Origin: Nageia nagi
Lineage: Eukaryota; Pinophyta
NCBI GenBank assembly: GCA_050084985.1
Contig: JBITNC010000001.1
Coordinates: 171,306,001 to 171,370,000, forward strand
DNA length: 64,000 nucleotides
Reading direction: 5' to 3'
The first letter of the stretch is position 1; each line of letters begins with the position of its first letter. The notes below the pieces were generated by a model, which was not told where the DNA came from, made no database searches, and saw only the letters and a list, made by a program, of their open reading frames with translations. Positions 24,703-35,650 of this stretch are shown here, one piece after another. Position numbers and translations under genes: made by a program.

Positions 24703-26040
24703 TCAATCTCTCGCACATGCGGGTTTATAATGCTTTAAATGCTGCCCATTTACCAAGATCAGTAGCCACCACCTATTCAATTTTGCTATTTCAAATGAGT
24801 TTTTTCTCATGCATCTGGCTATCGTGTAAGGTCTGGACCATAAGGACTCAAACTTTTTATGTTTCCCTGCCTTAGCTCTGTCCTTATCCCATTTCAATAC
24901 CAGATCTCCCTCTTTAAAATTTTTTAGAGTGGCTTTTCGGTTATCAAACCATTTCTTAACTATTTCATTTCTATTTTGCAAATTTTGATATGATTGATTC
25001 TAGAGTTCTTCCAAGTGTAGTAATTCATTCATGCAGACTTGTAGTGGTTCAAAATATTCCCCATACTCTTGTAAAATTTTCAAAGTTGGAAGCTCAAAAT
25101 AACTTGGTAATACATCCCTTTTACCGTACACTAATGTATACGGGCTGGCCTTAATAGCTAGCTTCACTGTGATCCTATCTACCCATAATGCCCAATTGAG
25201 CTTTTCATGCCAAGTTCAGGGATTATCTTCTACTATTCTTTTGAGAATCCAGATCAAATTCTTGTTCGTAGACTCAGTCAGCCCATTACCCTAAGGGTAA
25301 TAATTTGAAGACATCTTCCAATAGATACCAAACCTCATGGCAAAATTAGTAACCTCTACCCTTGCAAATGCTAAGCCATTATCTAAAATGATCATTTGGG
25401 GAATACCATACCTGGTGATTAATTTCTCAATAAATTTTAGAATGGTCTTCTAATTTGCTTCCTTTACAGCCTCTACTTCTGCCCATCTAGTGAAAAAGTC
25501 TATAGCAGTGAGAATGAATTTGTGCCCAAATGATGAATTGGGATTAATAACTCCAATAAAATCCAACCCCCATTGTTGAAAAGGTTCTTCAGCCTGAATT
25601 GGTTCTAGTGGTAATGCTGCACTTCTCTTCCTTCCCATGAATCTTTGACATTTCTCATAGCTCTAGGATTTTGCAAAGGCTTCTTTAAACATAGTAGGCT
25701 AATAATATCTAGCTTGGATGATCTTACTCACCATTATGTATCTCGAATAATGACCTTCGGATATTCTAGAATGAAATTCTTTGATCAGCTTTACTGTCTT
25801 TGTCATGGGTATGCATCTCAACAAAACACCATCATGATTCCTTCTATATAGTACTTGATCTATTTCTGTGTAATTTTGAGTGTGTATTCTGAACCGCCTC
25901 CTCTGGGATGCATTCATGTTAACAGGGAGCTTCTTGGACTCAAAATATCTACTTAATTGATCCATCCAATCATCTATTATGTTCTCATATCCTGGCTCTA
26001 GGGTTTCTTGTTCAATAAAACATATCATCCCTTCATCCGA
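24703..26040 (-). pseudogene. gypsy D integrase
   Basis: In order on the minus strand: a zinc-binding part (EFHSRISEGHYSR, then SYEKCQRF; 26028-25645), the catalytic core with LDFIGV (first Asp, about 25560), ILDNGLAFA (second Asp, about 25385) and GLTESTNKNL (Glu, about 25285), and a C-terminal region open at 24981-24703 (FKEGDLVLKWDK through GQHLKHYK). All three catalytic acids are present. Stops interrupt it, for example after EAN at 25450. It would insert the cDNA; the final C-terminal fold precedes the extra ORF. Confidence 0.88.
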
Positions 26041-27330
26041 TGGTGTGGATTTTGCAAGCTACTCACAAAGTGCTCTTCCTTTTATGAGCTTGGTAGGTCA
26101 AATCTCTACATCATACTTGAGGATTTTTGAAATCTAACCGGGTCTTCCTTCCTCAATTTCTCCCTACATAATGTAAGATCTAACATCTGGATGAATAGTT
26201 AGGATCAAAACCTTACTTTGAGCTACATAATGCTTCAATTTACCAAGAGCTTTAAGAATCACCAACACTTGTTTTTTAATAAATGTGTACTTTTCCTCAC
26301 AATTACTCAAGGTCTGACTAAAAAATGCAATAGGGTATTATTCATTTCTTTCATACCTCTATGTTAAGATAGCTGCTACACTAGTATCAGAACCATAAGC
26401 ATACAAAATAAACTCTTTGCTAAAGTCTAGGTTTCTTAGTACAGGAGCTTTAGTAATTACCGCCTTGATTTTTTGAAAAGCTTCTTTACCTTCTTCAGTC
26501 CACACAAAAGGAGTATCTTTTTTAACATCCAGGTGATGGGTTTGATAATACTTGAGAAATCCTGAATGAATCTCCTGATAAAATTAATTTGACCAAGAAA
26601 GGACTGCAGGGACTTCTTATTGGATGGAAGAACTAAGTCATTTATCACTTTAATCCTATCCGAATCGATAACCCAACCTTCTTTTGAAATAAAATGACCC
26701 AATAATTTCCCCTCATCTACTGCAAAAACTAACTTTTTAGGGATCAAAGATATTCCATACCTTTTACATTTGATGAAGGCCTGCTCAAGGTGTTGAACAT
26801 GTAAATTTTTTTCATGTGAGAAAATAGTAATATCATCAAGATACACCAATACACTCTTGTTTACTAACTCTCTGAAGGCATGATCCATAGCTCTTTGGAA
26901 AGTAGCTCCTACATTGGACAGTCTGAAAGGCATCCTCTAAAAAGCAAATGTGCCCCATTTAGTTGTAAAAGTTATTTTAAATTGATCTTCATTCCAAACC
27001 CAAATCTGATTTTACCCAGAGAAACTATCTATCAAAGAGAACTTTTTGGCACCAGCTACAATATTTAGTATCTATTCCATTGGTAGTAAGGGATAGTGAT
27101 CTTTCAAAGATACTCTGTTTAAACCCCAAAAATACACACACAACCTTATCTTGCCATTTTTCTTCCGGACAAGCACAAGATTAGCTGCCCAAGTGGAATG
27201 CTTGATGGGATAAATTATCCCAGCCTTGTACAATTTCAGAACCTCCTACTTCATGGCAACTTTGATCTTAGGGTTTACTGGTCTTTGTTTTTTTTGACTG
27301 GTTTAGCATCATCTATCAACTCAATTGTAT
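26041..27330 (-). pseudogene. gypsy D reverse transcriptase and RT-linked RNase H
   Basis: The best segment (26933-26457, 158 residues) starts MPFRLSNVGATFQRAMDHAF and holds the catalytic VYLDDITIF, followed by LGHFISKEGW and the thumb region SFLGQINFIRRFIQDFS. Upstream, WAANLVLVRKKNGKIR and LKDHYPLPPM motifs are readable with stops. Downstream, FILYAYGSDTSVAAILT and YPIAFFSQTLS identify the RT-linked RNase H (about 26040-26440). The enzyme would make double-stranded cDNA. Since an aRNase H is also present upstream, the element carries two RNase H domains. Confidence 0.9.
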
Positions 27331-27699
27331 GCTGTATCATTGATCTCTCAAAAACCTTTAAATCATCATAAGACCAAGTGATAACATCAACACATGTTTT
27401 GCATAATTGTACAATTTCTTGAATCTATTCTAGAGTATTAGATGTACCAATTTTTAATGACTTACCCAAAAAAAATTCATGTTCTTTATAGTTATCTAGG
27501 TTTATATTCATACCTTTTCTTTTTACTTGGTCACTCCTATCAAACAATCCTTCAAATGGAATCAAATCCTTAGGGATTTTATTATTGTTCAGCTAAATTA
27601 TGCCTTGCTCCTAGAAAACTTCAGAGTCCTCTTCACCTACTGCATGACATACAACTTGTTGTAATAAAAATTGGTTAATTTGAGCCTCATCCTTGAACA

Positions 27700-28177
27700 C
27701 CTACCAAAAGGAATTGTTATCTAGAACTGATGGCCTAAAAATGAGCTGAACACCCTTCCTCTAGAACCAATCATTGGTAGGATCAAAATTGGCTCCCACT
27801 TGTGCTAAGGTGTCAGCTTCTTGGTTGAATTTCCTTGGGACAGACTAAATATGTAATGCTTTGAAATGCTCAAACAGATCCCAAACCCAATTCTTGTAAG
27901 ATTTCAAATAATGATGCTTGACTGAACATTTACCTGTCACCTATTTCATGATCAACTCTGAATCCCCTTTGATCTTTAAACACTAAATTTTCATTTTGAT
28001 GGCTTGTTCTAGTCCAAGGCAAAGAGCTTCATATTCTGCTACATTATTGGAACATAACCAGGTGAGTCTGAAAGAAAATTTATGTACCTTACTAGTTGGG
28101 TTGGTTAGGATAATTCTGGCTTCGGATCCATTTTTGGATTTTGCCCCATTAAAAGACATCTCCCAAATTTCATTTCT
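27700..28177 (-). pseudogene. gypsy D additional RNase H (aRNase H type), upstream of RT
   Basis: Directly after the protease open segment the minus strand reads EIWEMSFNGAKSKNGSEARI (first acid Asp changed to Asn), LTWLCSNNVAEYEALCLGL (Glu present) and IKGDSELIMK (Asp present). This is the same domain as gypsy A 9310-9969. It is followed by a linker containing WSYDDLKVFE and then RT. In-frame stops occur after KMKI and MK. Position between protease and RT is unambiguous here. Confidence 0.85.
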
Positions 28178-28936
28178 TCAGAAATCTTCCCTTGTGAGTT
28201 CTGGGATGAAAGATTTTGGTTCTATTAAACAATAATTTCCAAGCTCTAGGTCATAGATAGTGTTGAGCATACTCATACTACAAGGGTCTTCGGTTTGCAG
28301 TTCTTCCAGTAATTCATCTAATTCTTCCAATTTGCCAAAGATTGCACAAATCTCCTCCTTTTTCTCTATGTGAAACTCAAAAATTTCCTCATTATTCAAT
28401 CTTATCCTCTTATTTCCATAAGGGATCAAATAATGGGTGTAGTCCATTGCTAGATAACCCCCTATTTTAGCTGTAAATTCTCTAAATAGACATAGGCTGA
28501 ATAAAGGGGGCAGCTCAACAACTACAACTTCTTGAGTAATAATTACAAAGGGAAACTTATGTATTTTTAGGACTATATCTTTGATCACTCCTACTATTTT
28601 GACAGGTGTGGAATCCAGTTGTAGTACTCTGGTGGATGTTCTTGTCATAGGCAACACCATCACATCGCACACTGCTTTAGGCATCACAGTAGTAGCTGCC
28701 CCAGAATCAACCAGACAATTATGAAGTACATATCCCTTGATTTCCAAAGTCATATAAAAAGTTGGAGGTTTTTTCTTTCCCATCCTTGGATATTTCGATG
28801 TCTCAAAAAGATTAAGCACTCTTTCCATTCCTTCATTCAATGCTATAAGAGACATTTTTAGTAAATCAATTTGCCCAAGAATTTTTAAAGCTTCAAATAA
28901 GGACACTCTTGTGGGAGTTCTCTTTAGCTCTGCCAT
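28178..28936 (-). pseudogene. gypsy D aspartic protease (252-codon open segment)
   Basis: This is an uninterrupted 252-codon reading with the retropepsin active site CLVDSGAATTVMP at about residues 74-86 (intact DSG). VELPPLFSLCLFREFTAK follows. The C-terminal third (EEICAIFGKLEELDELLEEL) is acidic and leads into the aRNase H. The segment is the longest clean ORF in the window. It is part of a longer polyprotein; the first Met is merely the first in the open frame. Its product would process gag-pol. Confidence 0.88.
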
Positions 28937-28979
28937 AATGTTGAACTCTAGGATAGCTGAAGGTTCACCAATTTTATTT

Positions 28980-30592
28980 CTAAATCTATCTGTAAATCTT
29001 TCCTAAAGTTGTAGAGTATCATCTTTTCTCTGATGTTTGGTGAGTGAAGGGAACCTTAACTTCTGGAGATTTTGATCATGCTTTTAGGCATCGGTTTGGT
29101 TTCCAAAAATGAGAATTTTTGGGAAACCATTTCCTTTTTTGGGGTCTTTTCCTGGAACTCTTTTGGGATTCAACTCTTCTTTCTAGAATACCAGAGACTA
29201 GGGGTTTTTTCCCTAATCTTGTTTCCATAGCAAAAACTCCTATATCTATTGGTGCAAAATTCATTAGGTTCACATCTTGGTTCATGTCATTAGCTACACC
29301 AAGTGGAGGAATACCCCCACTTCTCGATAAATACTCTTGGTATTGATAAGCCAGACATGTTGTTTATTCATGAGCATCATTGCAGGCGAAACACAAACCA
29401 GTGGCTAACCTGGAAGAGGAAGCTTGGTCTACATCCTTATTTAACACATGCTGAGCCTTTTCTATAGCAGGATAAGGATATCTTCTTACATTGCTTTTCT
29501 TGCTTAGAATGGTAATCTGATTTGCCATATTCCTACACAAATTTTGGAGTTCCTGAATCTCTATCGATGAAGCTACCCCTTGATTCATATTAGGCTGAGA
29601 AGGGGCTGTTAAGGCCAAGGGAGCTCTAGGGACTAGCAAGGTTGGTGGCCACTATTGAATAGGGGTAGGAATACTGGCTAGAGGTGGAGCCAAACTAACT
29701 ACTTGAGGTCTCAAAATTTACTTTTGGTGGTTATTGGAAAATAAGGCATTAGCATGCGACTTGGCAATTTTCCTACTAAAATAAGATAGGCTTCGGCATA
29801 TACTGCTTGTCTATAGACCTTCAGGAAAGTATTTACTCTAGAATTTTGGATTTATAGAGAGAGATCCAGAGGGAAGGCTCTCAGGTAATACATTAAGGCT
29901 TGAAATTGCTGAGGCCTTACTGGCATTGGGACTCTCATCCAAGTTTTTTGGAATCTAATGTTGAAATCAAGGATATTTTCTTGCTCATATCTTTTGATTG
30001 AAGTGAACTATGTTAATAGAGAAAAAGGATCTCCTAATTCATTAAATTCCAAGATAAAGGGCTCTGCCAGTTGAGCTCAAGTGGTTATAGATCCATTAGG
30101 AAGGCCCCTGTACCAATCTAGGACCTTTCCTTTGAAAGACTAAGCCAGTAATCTCACCATGACATCTTCATGTTGAATATTATGAATCTTAGCTAGGCCA
30201 GGTACATCAACACAATGCTCATAAGCCATTTTCTCTAAAGTTGCATCAAACTCTGGAAGGGTTTTGAAAACATTTGTTGGGATGTCATGCAACACAGCCA
30301 GGGCTATTGGTACCCCATTGTCCCATGCCGGATAAATATTCTGAGCAGGATTAGCCATTTTAGGAAAGGTATTTCTTATGTGAAGATTGAATGGTTCTGG
30401 CTTGGTAAAGGATTTTAGGGTGCTAATACTATTCAGAGACTTGGACTTGATCAGGGTCTTTCTCTTAGGAGCATCAAATGTTCTAAAATATGGTGCTTCT
30501 TTTGCTACTCTGGTTTTAGATCTAGTCCACATAAACTCTAGGTTGCAAAAGAAAATAAAAGGTTCAAAAGCACATATGATATTTACAAACAA
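28980..30592 (-). pseudogene. gypsy D gag
   Basis: The first open segment (30592-30140) ends MVRLLA at a stop. The reading continues SFKGKVLDWYRGLPNGSITT, QLAEPFILEFNELGDPFSLL, FTSIKRYEQENILDFNIRF, the Retrotrans_gag capsid pattern. At 29400-29360 a knuckle-like CFACNDAHE..TTC appears with three instead of four residues before the His. Further open segments at 29639-29364 and 29285-29076 complete the C-terminal part. The likely true start is a Met inside the first segment (for example MWTRSK). Confidence 0.8.
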
Positions 30593-30651
30593 TTTGCTTT
30601 AATACATACCATAAATAGTGCTTCAATAGAGTCACCAATAAGTTTCTTTGT

Positions 30652-30669
30652 GTCCCACTAGGCATGCCA
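30652..30669 (-). promoter_or_regulatory. primer binding site of gypsy D
   Basis: The minus strand reads TGGCATGCCTAGTGGGAC, 11 bp from the LTR end at 30681. It matches the gypsy A site at 16 of 18 positions. The tRNA partner was not assigned. Confidence 0.7.
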
Positions 30670-30680
30670 AAAAGAAATAC

Positions 30681-30874
30681 TATTGATTGGGATTGTGTAA
30701 TATATGTGCCATGAACAATCTCAACCAAAGTAAATCAAGAATAGACTATGGCAATAGTCTAATCTTCAGAGAAGGTCGGTTCCTTATCTATTGGGTATAA
30801 GAGAAGTAACAGGAAAGAAAATAAAAGGAGTAGAGTGTGAGGAATTTAAGTAAAGTGCTTAGGGTAACAAGAGA
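30681..30874 (-). repeat. truncated 5' LTR of gypsy D (last 194 bp only)
   Basis: 30681-30874 aligns without gaps to 19354-19547, the terminal 194 bp of the 3' LTR, in the same orientation and next to the primer site, as a 5' LTR end should. The terminal CA has become TA. The remaining LTR upstream is absent; sequence switches at AACAAGAGA into an inverted LTR copy. Confidence 0.85.
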
Positions 30875-31392
30875 AAAAGGGGTCAGAAGCCCTAGTATTG
30901 CTCTTTACATTTGTTCTCTAAGACCGGCAATTTTTATCAGTAATATGATATCATCTTGACCTTTCTTGTCTAGCACTTGTAATTGTTATTCCTAATTAGG
31001 TTACATGGTGGCAACTTGGCATGTTTCCTAAATGATAATTACGAGCTATTAGTATAACTATGTCTGCATATATGGTAGAGTAAAGCTAGGAAACTACTAG
31101 AGAGTGAGAGCTTGTATTGTAGCTGCTACACTAGATTTAGACCAAGGTTTCACACCCTGTGAAAGCCTATGCTGAACTAGTGATTCACCTTTACTTTCTC
31201 TCTTGTTACCCTAAGCCCTTTGCTTAAATTCCTTGCACTCTACTCCTTTTATTTTCTTTCCTGTTACTTCTCTTATACCCAATAGATAAGGAACCAACCT
31301 TCTCTGAAGATCAGACTGTCACCATAGTCTGTTCTTGATTTACTTTGGTTGAGATTATTCATGGAACATATATTACACAATCCCAATCAACA
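30874..31392 (+). repeat. inverted terminal LTR segment of gypsy D
   Basis: 30883-31392 (510 bp) is the reverse complement of 19354-19863 and is therefore oriented opposite to the element. It starts at a purine tract AAAAAGGGG (30874-30882) that also occurs at the matching place in the left LTR (19864-19872 on the plus strand as CCCCTTTTT). It ends CCCAATCAACA and is immediately followed by the ATACC target duplication. Together with 30681-30874 it forms an inverted repeat with 190-bp arms. Confidence 0.85.
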
Positions 31393-31397
31393 ATACC

Positions 31398-31819
31398 TTT
31401 TAAGTATTTATGAATAATATAACATAACTTATCCTACACTCCATCTCATGAGTGTGCCCCTTGGGTAAAAGGGTGTTGCATTTCATAACATTGTACAATG
31501 GTTAAAAGGGTGATCCAAGGGAGGATTTTGGCCTATAAATAGAAGGTCCTCTCCTTGAGATTACTTACTCAAGTCTATAGCAAATTTATGCTCTTGTCTA
31601 GGTTGTAGGAGAAGTAAGAAAGTGAGTTGGAAAAGAGTGCTCTTTGAGAATAAGATCTTAGATTAGTGGATGTACTCTCATGGTTGGAGGAACCACTTTA
31701 TATTAGTGTCAACTTTGTGAGATTTTCTATTGTGTTTATGTTATGGTGATGATGTTTTAATAAAGCTTTCATGTGATCTTGGTAATTAGATATTTAGTCT
31801 TGTAGGCTTGTTTCATTCA
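31398..31819 (+). repeat. solo copia LTR, right part
   Basis: Continues the LTR of 19216-19353 after the gypsy D insertion: TTATCCTACACTCCAT, GTGCCCCTTGGGTAAAAG and GGCCTATAAATAGAAG match the copia-3 LTR. The TATAAATAG box is at about 31532. It ends at CATTCA (31819), followed by AAAGG. It is clearly related to copia-1/3 LTRs but a diverged subfamily. No primer site follows. Confidence 0.82.
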
Positions 31820-32344
31820 AAAGGAACATATTTTGACCTAATAATTAATGGAAGATTAGTAAAATGATTCAAAATAGTATTTATTCCTATTGATCTTACT
31901 AATACCTATTTATGATAAGTTTTTTACTCTAAATAGTATATCAAAAAAGTTATTGTAGAACAAATAATTTATATTTCAAAGGGAATAAGGAGTTTTGAAA
32001 TATATAAAGAAATAGGAGATTATTTATCTTAAGATAATATCCTCCCCAAAGGCCTAGCATGCTTTGAGAACATTTATGATTGATATGATTACAACATAAC
32101 TAAAGGACTAAAAATACAAAAATAAAACTTCAAAGAAAGACATTTTGGTCTTGGCAAACTTATAAAAGTTGGGGTAAATTATACACTAGAAGAGGATATA
32201 AGGATAGTAAAAATTTGCCATGATTTTGTTAATGTTATTGCATGTACTTATGATTATTTGAGAGTATATAATGAATATATCATATAAAATACTATCAAAA
32301 TAGTACCAAAAATAATAATTTTAGATTAAAAAAGGATATTTAAC
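31820..32344 (+). mobile_element. gypsy C, fragment 2 (aRNase H end, linker, RT start)
   Basis: Plus-strand translation shows the linker and RT entry of a Tat-like pol: GLGKLIKVGVNYTLEED, IVKICHDFVNVIACTYDYL and RVYNEYII, corresponding to IQEIVQLCKTCVDVITWSYD and DLKVFERSMIQHTIE in gypsy D. It ends at KRIFN where copia-2 begins (32345). Stops are frequent. Confidence 0.75.
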
Positions 32345-32855
32345 TAAGAAATACAAACTAATTGTTAACATTACATTAAACAAATGAAGGTTATATCAAA
32401 GTATATATAGTTCTATGATCACAACCAAAATACAAAAGACTAAAAATATACTATTTGAGAATGATATTCTCATATACAATACAATCAATTAAATGATAAA
32501 TTGATCTACATAAATACAACATTAAACCCTTGTAGAAGACACATAAAACCTATTACAATCCAATCTACATATAACCAACTATTACAATAGTAATGCAAAT
32601 GAAGAATGCTAATTAAAAAATACCAAAACAAGCTAAAATTGGAAAATTTCCAAAAATATTGATGAAACACATTCTTCTTGATGAAATTCACCCATGTTTG
32701 GAATATTCCCTCATGTTCTAGATGTGAAATATGTAGGTACAAAATGCCACAACATTTTTGATGAAACATGTTAACATATTGCATTATTTCAATAACTTGG
32801 ATAGAATATGAAAATTAATTCAAATTTCCTCATCAACTCATCTTAACTTCCAACA
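32345..32855 (-). repeat. 3' LTR of copia-2 (511 bp)
   Basis: On the minus strand it starts TGTTGGAAGTTAAGATG at 32855, directly after a polypurine tract, and ends near 32345. The last 250 bp align with 51650-51908, the remnant of the 5' LTR of the same element. A 92-residue open frame inside it (32784-32506) is not a gene. The terminal CA appears changed to TA. Confidence 0.82.
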
Positions 32856-32991
32856 TTATCCCCCTTACTATAGAGTGGGATCATCAATGAGTTCCTTAGG
32901 TTCAAAAATTGAGATTTGAAGGCCCCCTTTATGAATATTAGCAATGTTATCTTGGGTGTTACAATGTATTAGCATAATGATATATTTCTCC
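32856..32991 (-). pseudogene. copia-2 polypurine tract and last codons of pol
   Basis: The minus strand reads AGTAAGGGGGATAA (32869-32856), the polypurine tract next to the 3' LTR. Before it, EKYIIMLIHCNTQDNIANIH is the C-terminal end of copia RNase H (compare KTEDQIADIFTK-type ends). Removing gypsy E and one ACCAT copy joins YHFIHDM (39180 side) to VEKYIIML in frame, which proves that both pieces belong to one element. Confidence 0.85.
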
Positions 32992-32996
32992 ACCAT

Positions 32997-33720
32997 TGAT
33001 ATGAATTGGATCATCTCAAGTTGATCTCTATAGGAGTAGTAGTCATTCTAGAGGTATATATGCTTGGAGATTGATCAAAGATTAAAATATGAAGGTGATT
33101 GGTGATAAAAAAATCACATTGTTAACTACCTAAGTTTAATATTTTTAGGCTATTAATAGCCTTCATTCCGATGAGTCAATAGTGGAACTTGAAGGGTATC
33201 AGTATTTTAGATAGCTAAGAAGTGCAGGATCATCAACCAACATCTTGGAGATGTTTTCAAGCATATTTGAAGGCATTCCAGTCTCTTAATTCTTCAATCT
33301 TAGCTTAGAGAGTTTTGGGATTTTGAGATTCTAAATATTTGAAGAAAGACCAAAGTCATTCTAGAATTTTTATAGTTTTGAAGTGGTTCTTCTTATGGTA
33401 TGAGATTGTAGTAGTGTTGTAGGATATGGTATTTCCATTATTATGATAGTATTTCTCTATATGCATGTAATATTATAATGTACATAGATAATGAGAAGAT
33501 AAGGCTCCAATTCCATGCTAGATTAGCCTAAATTGGGTGAAAAGGGTCAATCATTGTATTGATCTTATTATGTATGATTGAGATTATTAATTTATATTTT
33601 TACATCATGTAATTTTGAATTTATATGCAACTTAATTAGTCTCATAATGGTGAATATGTTTCATTTGAATCTATAAGTGAGGATCTATGTACACTATAAG
33701 CATTTGGTGATTATGAATCA
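32997..33720 (+). repeat. 5' LTR of gypsy E (724 bp)
   Basis: Starts TGATATGAATTGG, ends TTATGAATCA. It aligns throughout with 38447-39174; the two have diverged visibly by substitutions and small indels, indicating an old insertion. Confidence 0.88.
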
Positions 33721-33722
33721 CA

Positions 33723-33736
33723 TGGTATCAGAGCTT
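33723..33736 (+). promoter_or_regulatory. primer binding site of gypsy E
   Basis: TGGTATCAGAGCTT two bases after the LTR is the classic plant initiator-Met tRNA complementary site, here perfect over the core TGGTATCAGAGC. Confidence 0.9.
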
Positions 33737-33876
33737 GTGTATGTAAAATTTAGGGAAAATATTTAAAGGATTTCAAGCCACTAGTAGTGTGATTTTTTAT
33801 GTTTGAGAGGAGATATTAAAGACCAAAATTGATTCCAAATGATCCTAAGATTGGTTAAAGGTGCAAAGTGATTGAA

Positions 33877-34950
33877 ATGGATGAATTGGAGGAGCAACAA
33901 TCTACTATTCATACCATTATGGATGCTAATTTTGAAAGGATATTTTTAGAAATAGAGAATTATTTGGTTCATTTAGCTAAGTTGTTGGCTACTAGAGAAA
34001 ATGTAAATATCAATCAGAGGCAACAAAATGAAGTTAAATAACCTACTTCATCATCTTAATCAAATCAAATTCCATTCAATGTGGAGGCTAGAGTGGAAAT
34101 TCTTACTTTGGGTGGAGAGGTTGATGCAAAAAAATTGAACAATTGGTTGAAATAATTGGATATTTATTTACAAATTCATGTTGTTGTAAATGATGTTCAT
34201 AAAATTTCTTTTTCTAGATTAAATATGGGTGGACATGGTTTAGTTTGGTGGGAAAGCCATGTAGAAACTCTTAGTAATGAACACTTATCGAAAGTATTTT
34301 CTTGGTTTGAATTTAAGAACTTGTTAAGAAATAAATTTTATTGATTGGAACATAATAATAAATAATTGGTGAAATGGAAATTCTTTAGATAACAAAGAGA
34401 GAAAATAGTTGAAAAATATACTATGGAATTTAGGAAAGAAGCTACTTTTCTTGGGGTTTCACTAAAATATCCTCAAACTTTAATGAAGTACATTAGAGGT
34501 TTACATAGTCATTTGTAAAAGACTATCATGTTTTTTAATCCTATTGATCTTGATTAAGTGTGTATGCAAGTGTAATACTTAGAGGAGGTTGGTAAAGTAA
34601 TGAGATAATATGATGAATCCAAAAAGAATTCTAATTCAAAGGGATCACAAGATAAAGGTAAATCTCAAGATAAATGAAAATGTGAGCAAGAAACTAAGAC
34701 CATTAATACTTTGAAAAATAAAGAAGGTGGTAATAGGAATTGTAGTCATTATGATAATATGTTCATGTTGATGATAAATGTTGGAAAAAAAAATTGAAAT
34801 TACATCCATATAAGAAAAAGAATAAGGAGAAAACTAATGACATGGTTCTTAAATATGAGGATGTTGAGGGAAGTTCAGATGTTGATGAGAAACTAAATTA
34901 TTTATCCATTCAAAAGGTTAAAGAATATCAAGATATTTAATAATAAAGAA
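33877..34950 (+). pseudogene. gypsy E gag
   Basis: It starts at ATG 33877 (MDELEEQQSTIHTIMDANFE). The open part 34156-34344 contains MGGHGLVWWESHVETL, the capsid Trp-rich motif, followed by FEFKNLLRNKFY. A zinc-knuckle relic NCSHYDN... near 34738 has a Cys-to-Tyr change and a frameshift; the following frame reads DDKCWKK. Stops replace Q and W codons. A basic Lys-rich tail precedes the protease region. Confidence 0.8.
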
Positions 34951-35650
34951 TTCATTTATTCCACCCCAAAATCCAAATTAAGAAAATAAGAGTAGATTGT
35001 ATTGTTGATCTGGGTTCTCAAGCAAACTTGATTTTAGAATCTATAGTAAGTAATTTGGGATTGGAAACTTTTAACCATCCAAATCCATATCCTTTGGGTT
35101 GGTGCATCGCAATGTGATTTTGTAATTCACTAAATAATATAAATTGAAATTTTCTATTTATCCAAAGTAAATTGATGAAGTTGTGGTTGATGTTGTTCTT
35201 TTAGATATTTGTGGTGTTATTCTTGGTAACCCTTATATGTGGGATAGATATGGTATTTATTATATAAGACTAAACAAATTATAATTGGTGAAATATGGAA
35301 AGATGTTTCTAGCTAGTGCACATAAAAGTAGGGAAAATCTATCTTTAGTCATTATCAATTAGATAAAATGCTTTGTAAATGCTTCTACAACATTTGTGTT
35401 GATCATGGTGAAAACTAGAGCTTATGGTGAGGTGAATCTCACATTATAAGTGGTGTACAACATTGATTCTAATCCATTAATAGCATGCAAAAGAGAAGAA
35501 TAGATGTCAAAATTAGTTTAGGAGTTTACTAACTTATTTGCAAAGCCATAACAATTACCTATTATGTGAGATATACAACATGATATTCAATTGTTACTTA
35601 ATGCTTCATTTTCCAACATAGCTTTGTATCAATAATAAGTTTTGGAGCAA
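34951..35650 (+). pseudogene. gypsy E protease region
   Basis: VDCIVDLGSQANLI at about 34995-35035 is the retropepsin loop (DSG changed to DLG at 35007-35015). The fold continues with ESIVSNLGLE and several stops. A linker to RT follows, without other recognisable motifs. No long ORF remains. Confidence 0.7.

Larger units (their letters stand above)
19354..31392 (-). mobile_element. Ty3/gypsy Tat-like retrotransposon (gypsy D), 12 kb, abnormal 5' end
   Basis: It is bounded by a perfect 5-bp target duplication ATACC (19349-19353 and 31393-31397), and the target LTR reads straight through when D is removed. On the minus strand the order is abnormal 5' LTR, primer site, gag, protease, aRNase H, RT, RNase H, integrase, an extra ORF of about 3.4 kb and the 3' LTR. 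The left end starts TGTTGATTGGG and the right end finishes CCCAATCAACA. Both ends are therefore the same LTR terminus in opposite orientation, not a normal direct pair. The coding regions carry stops and a few frameshifts but are the best preserved gypsy genes in the window. Confidence 0.9.

Noticed and set aside
30874-30882. AAAAAGGGG as polypurine tract and LTR start of gypsy D
   Set aside because: Next bases are TC, not TG, and the array found in the LTR region of gypsy A lies beyond it in D, so the LTR probably extends further; kept only as the place where the inverted copy begins.
32506-32784. 92-codon minus-strand open frame rich in aromatic residues
   Set aside because: Lies inside the 3' LTR of copia-2; no motif and no reason to expect a gene.
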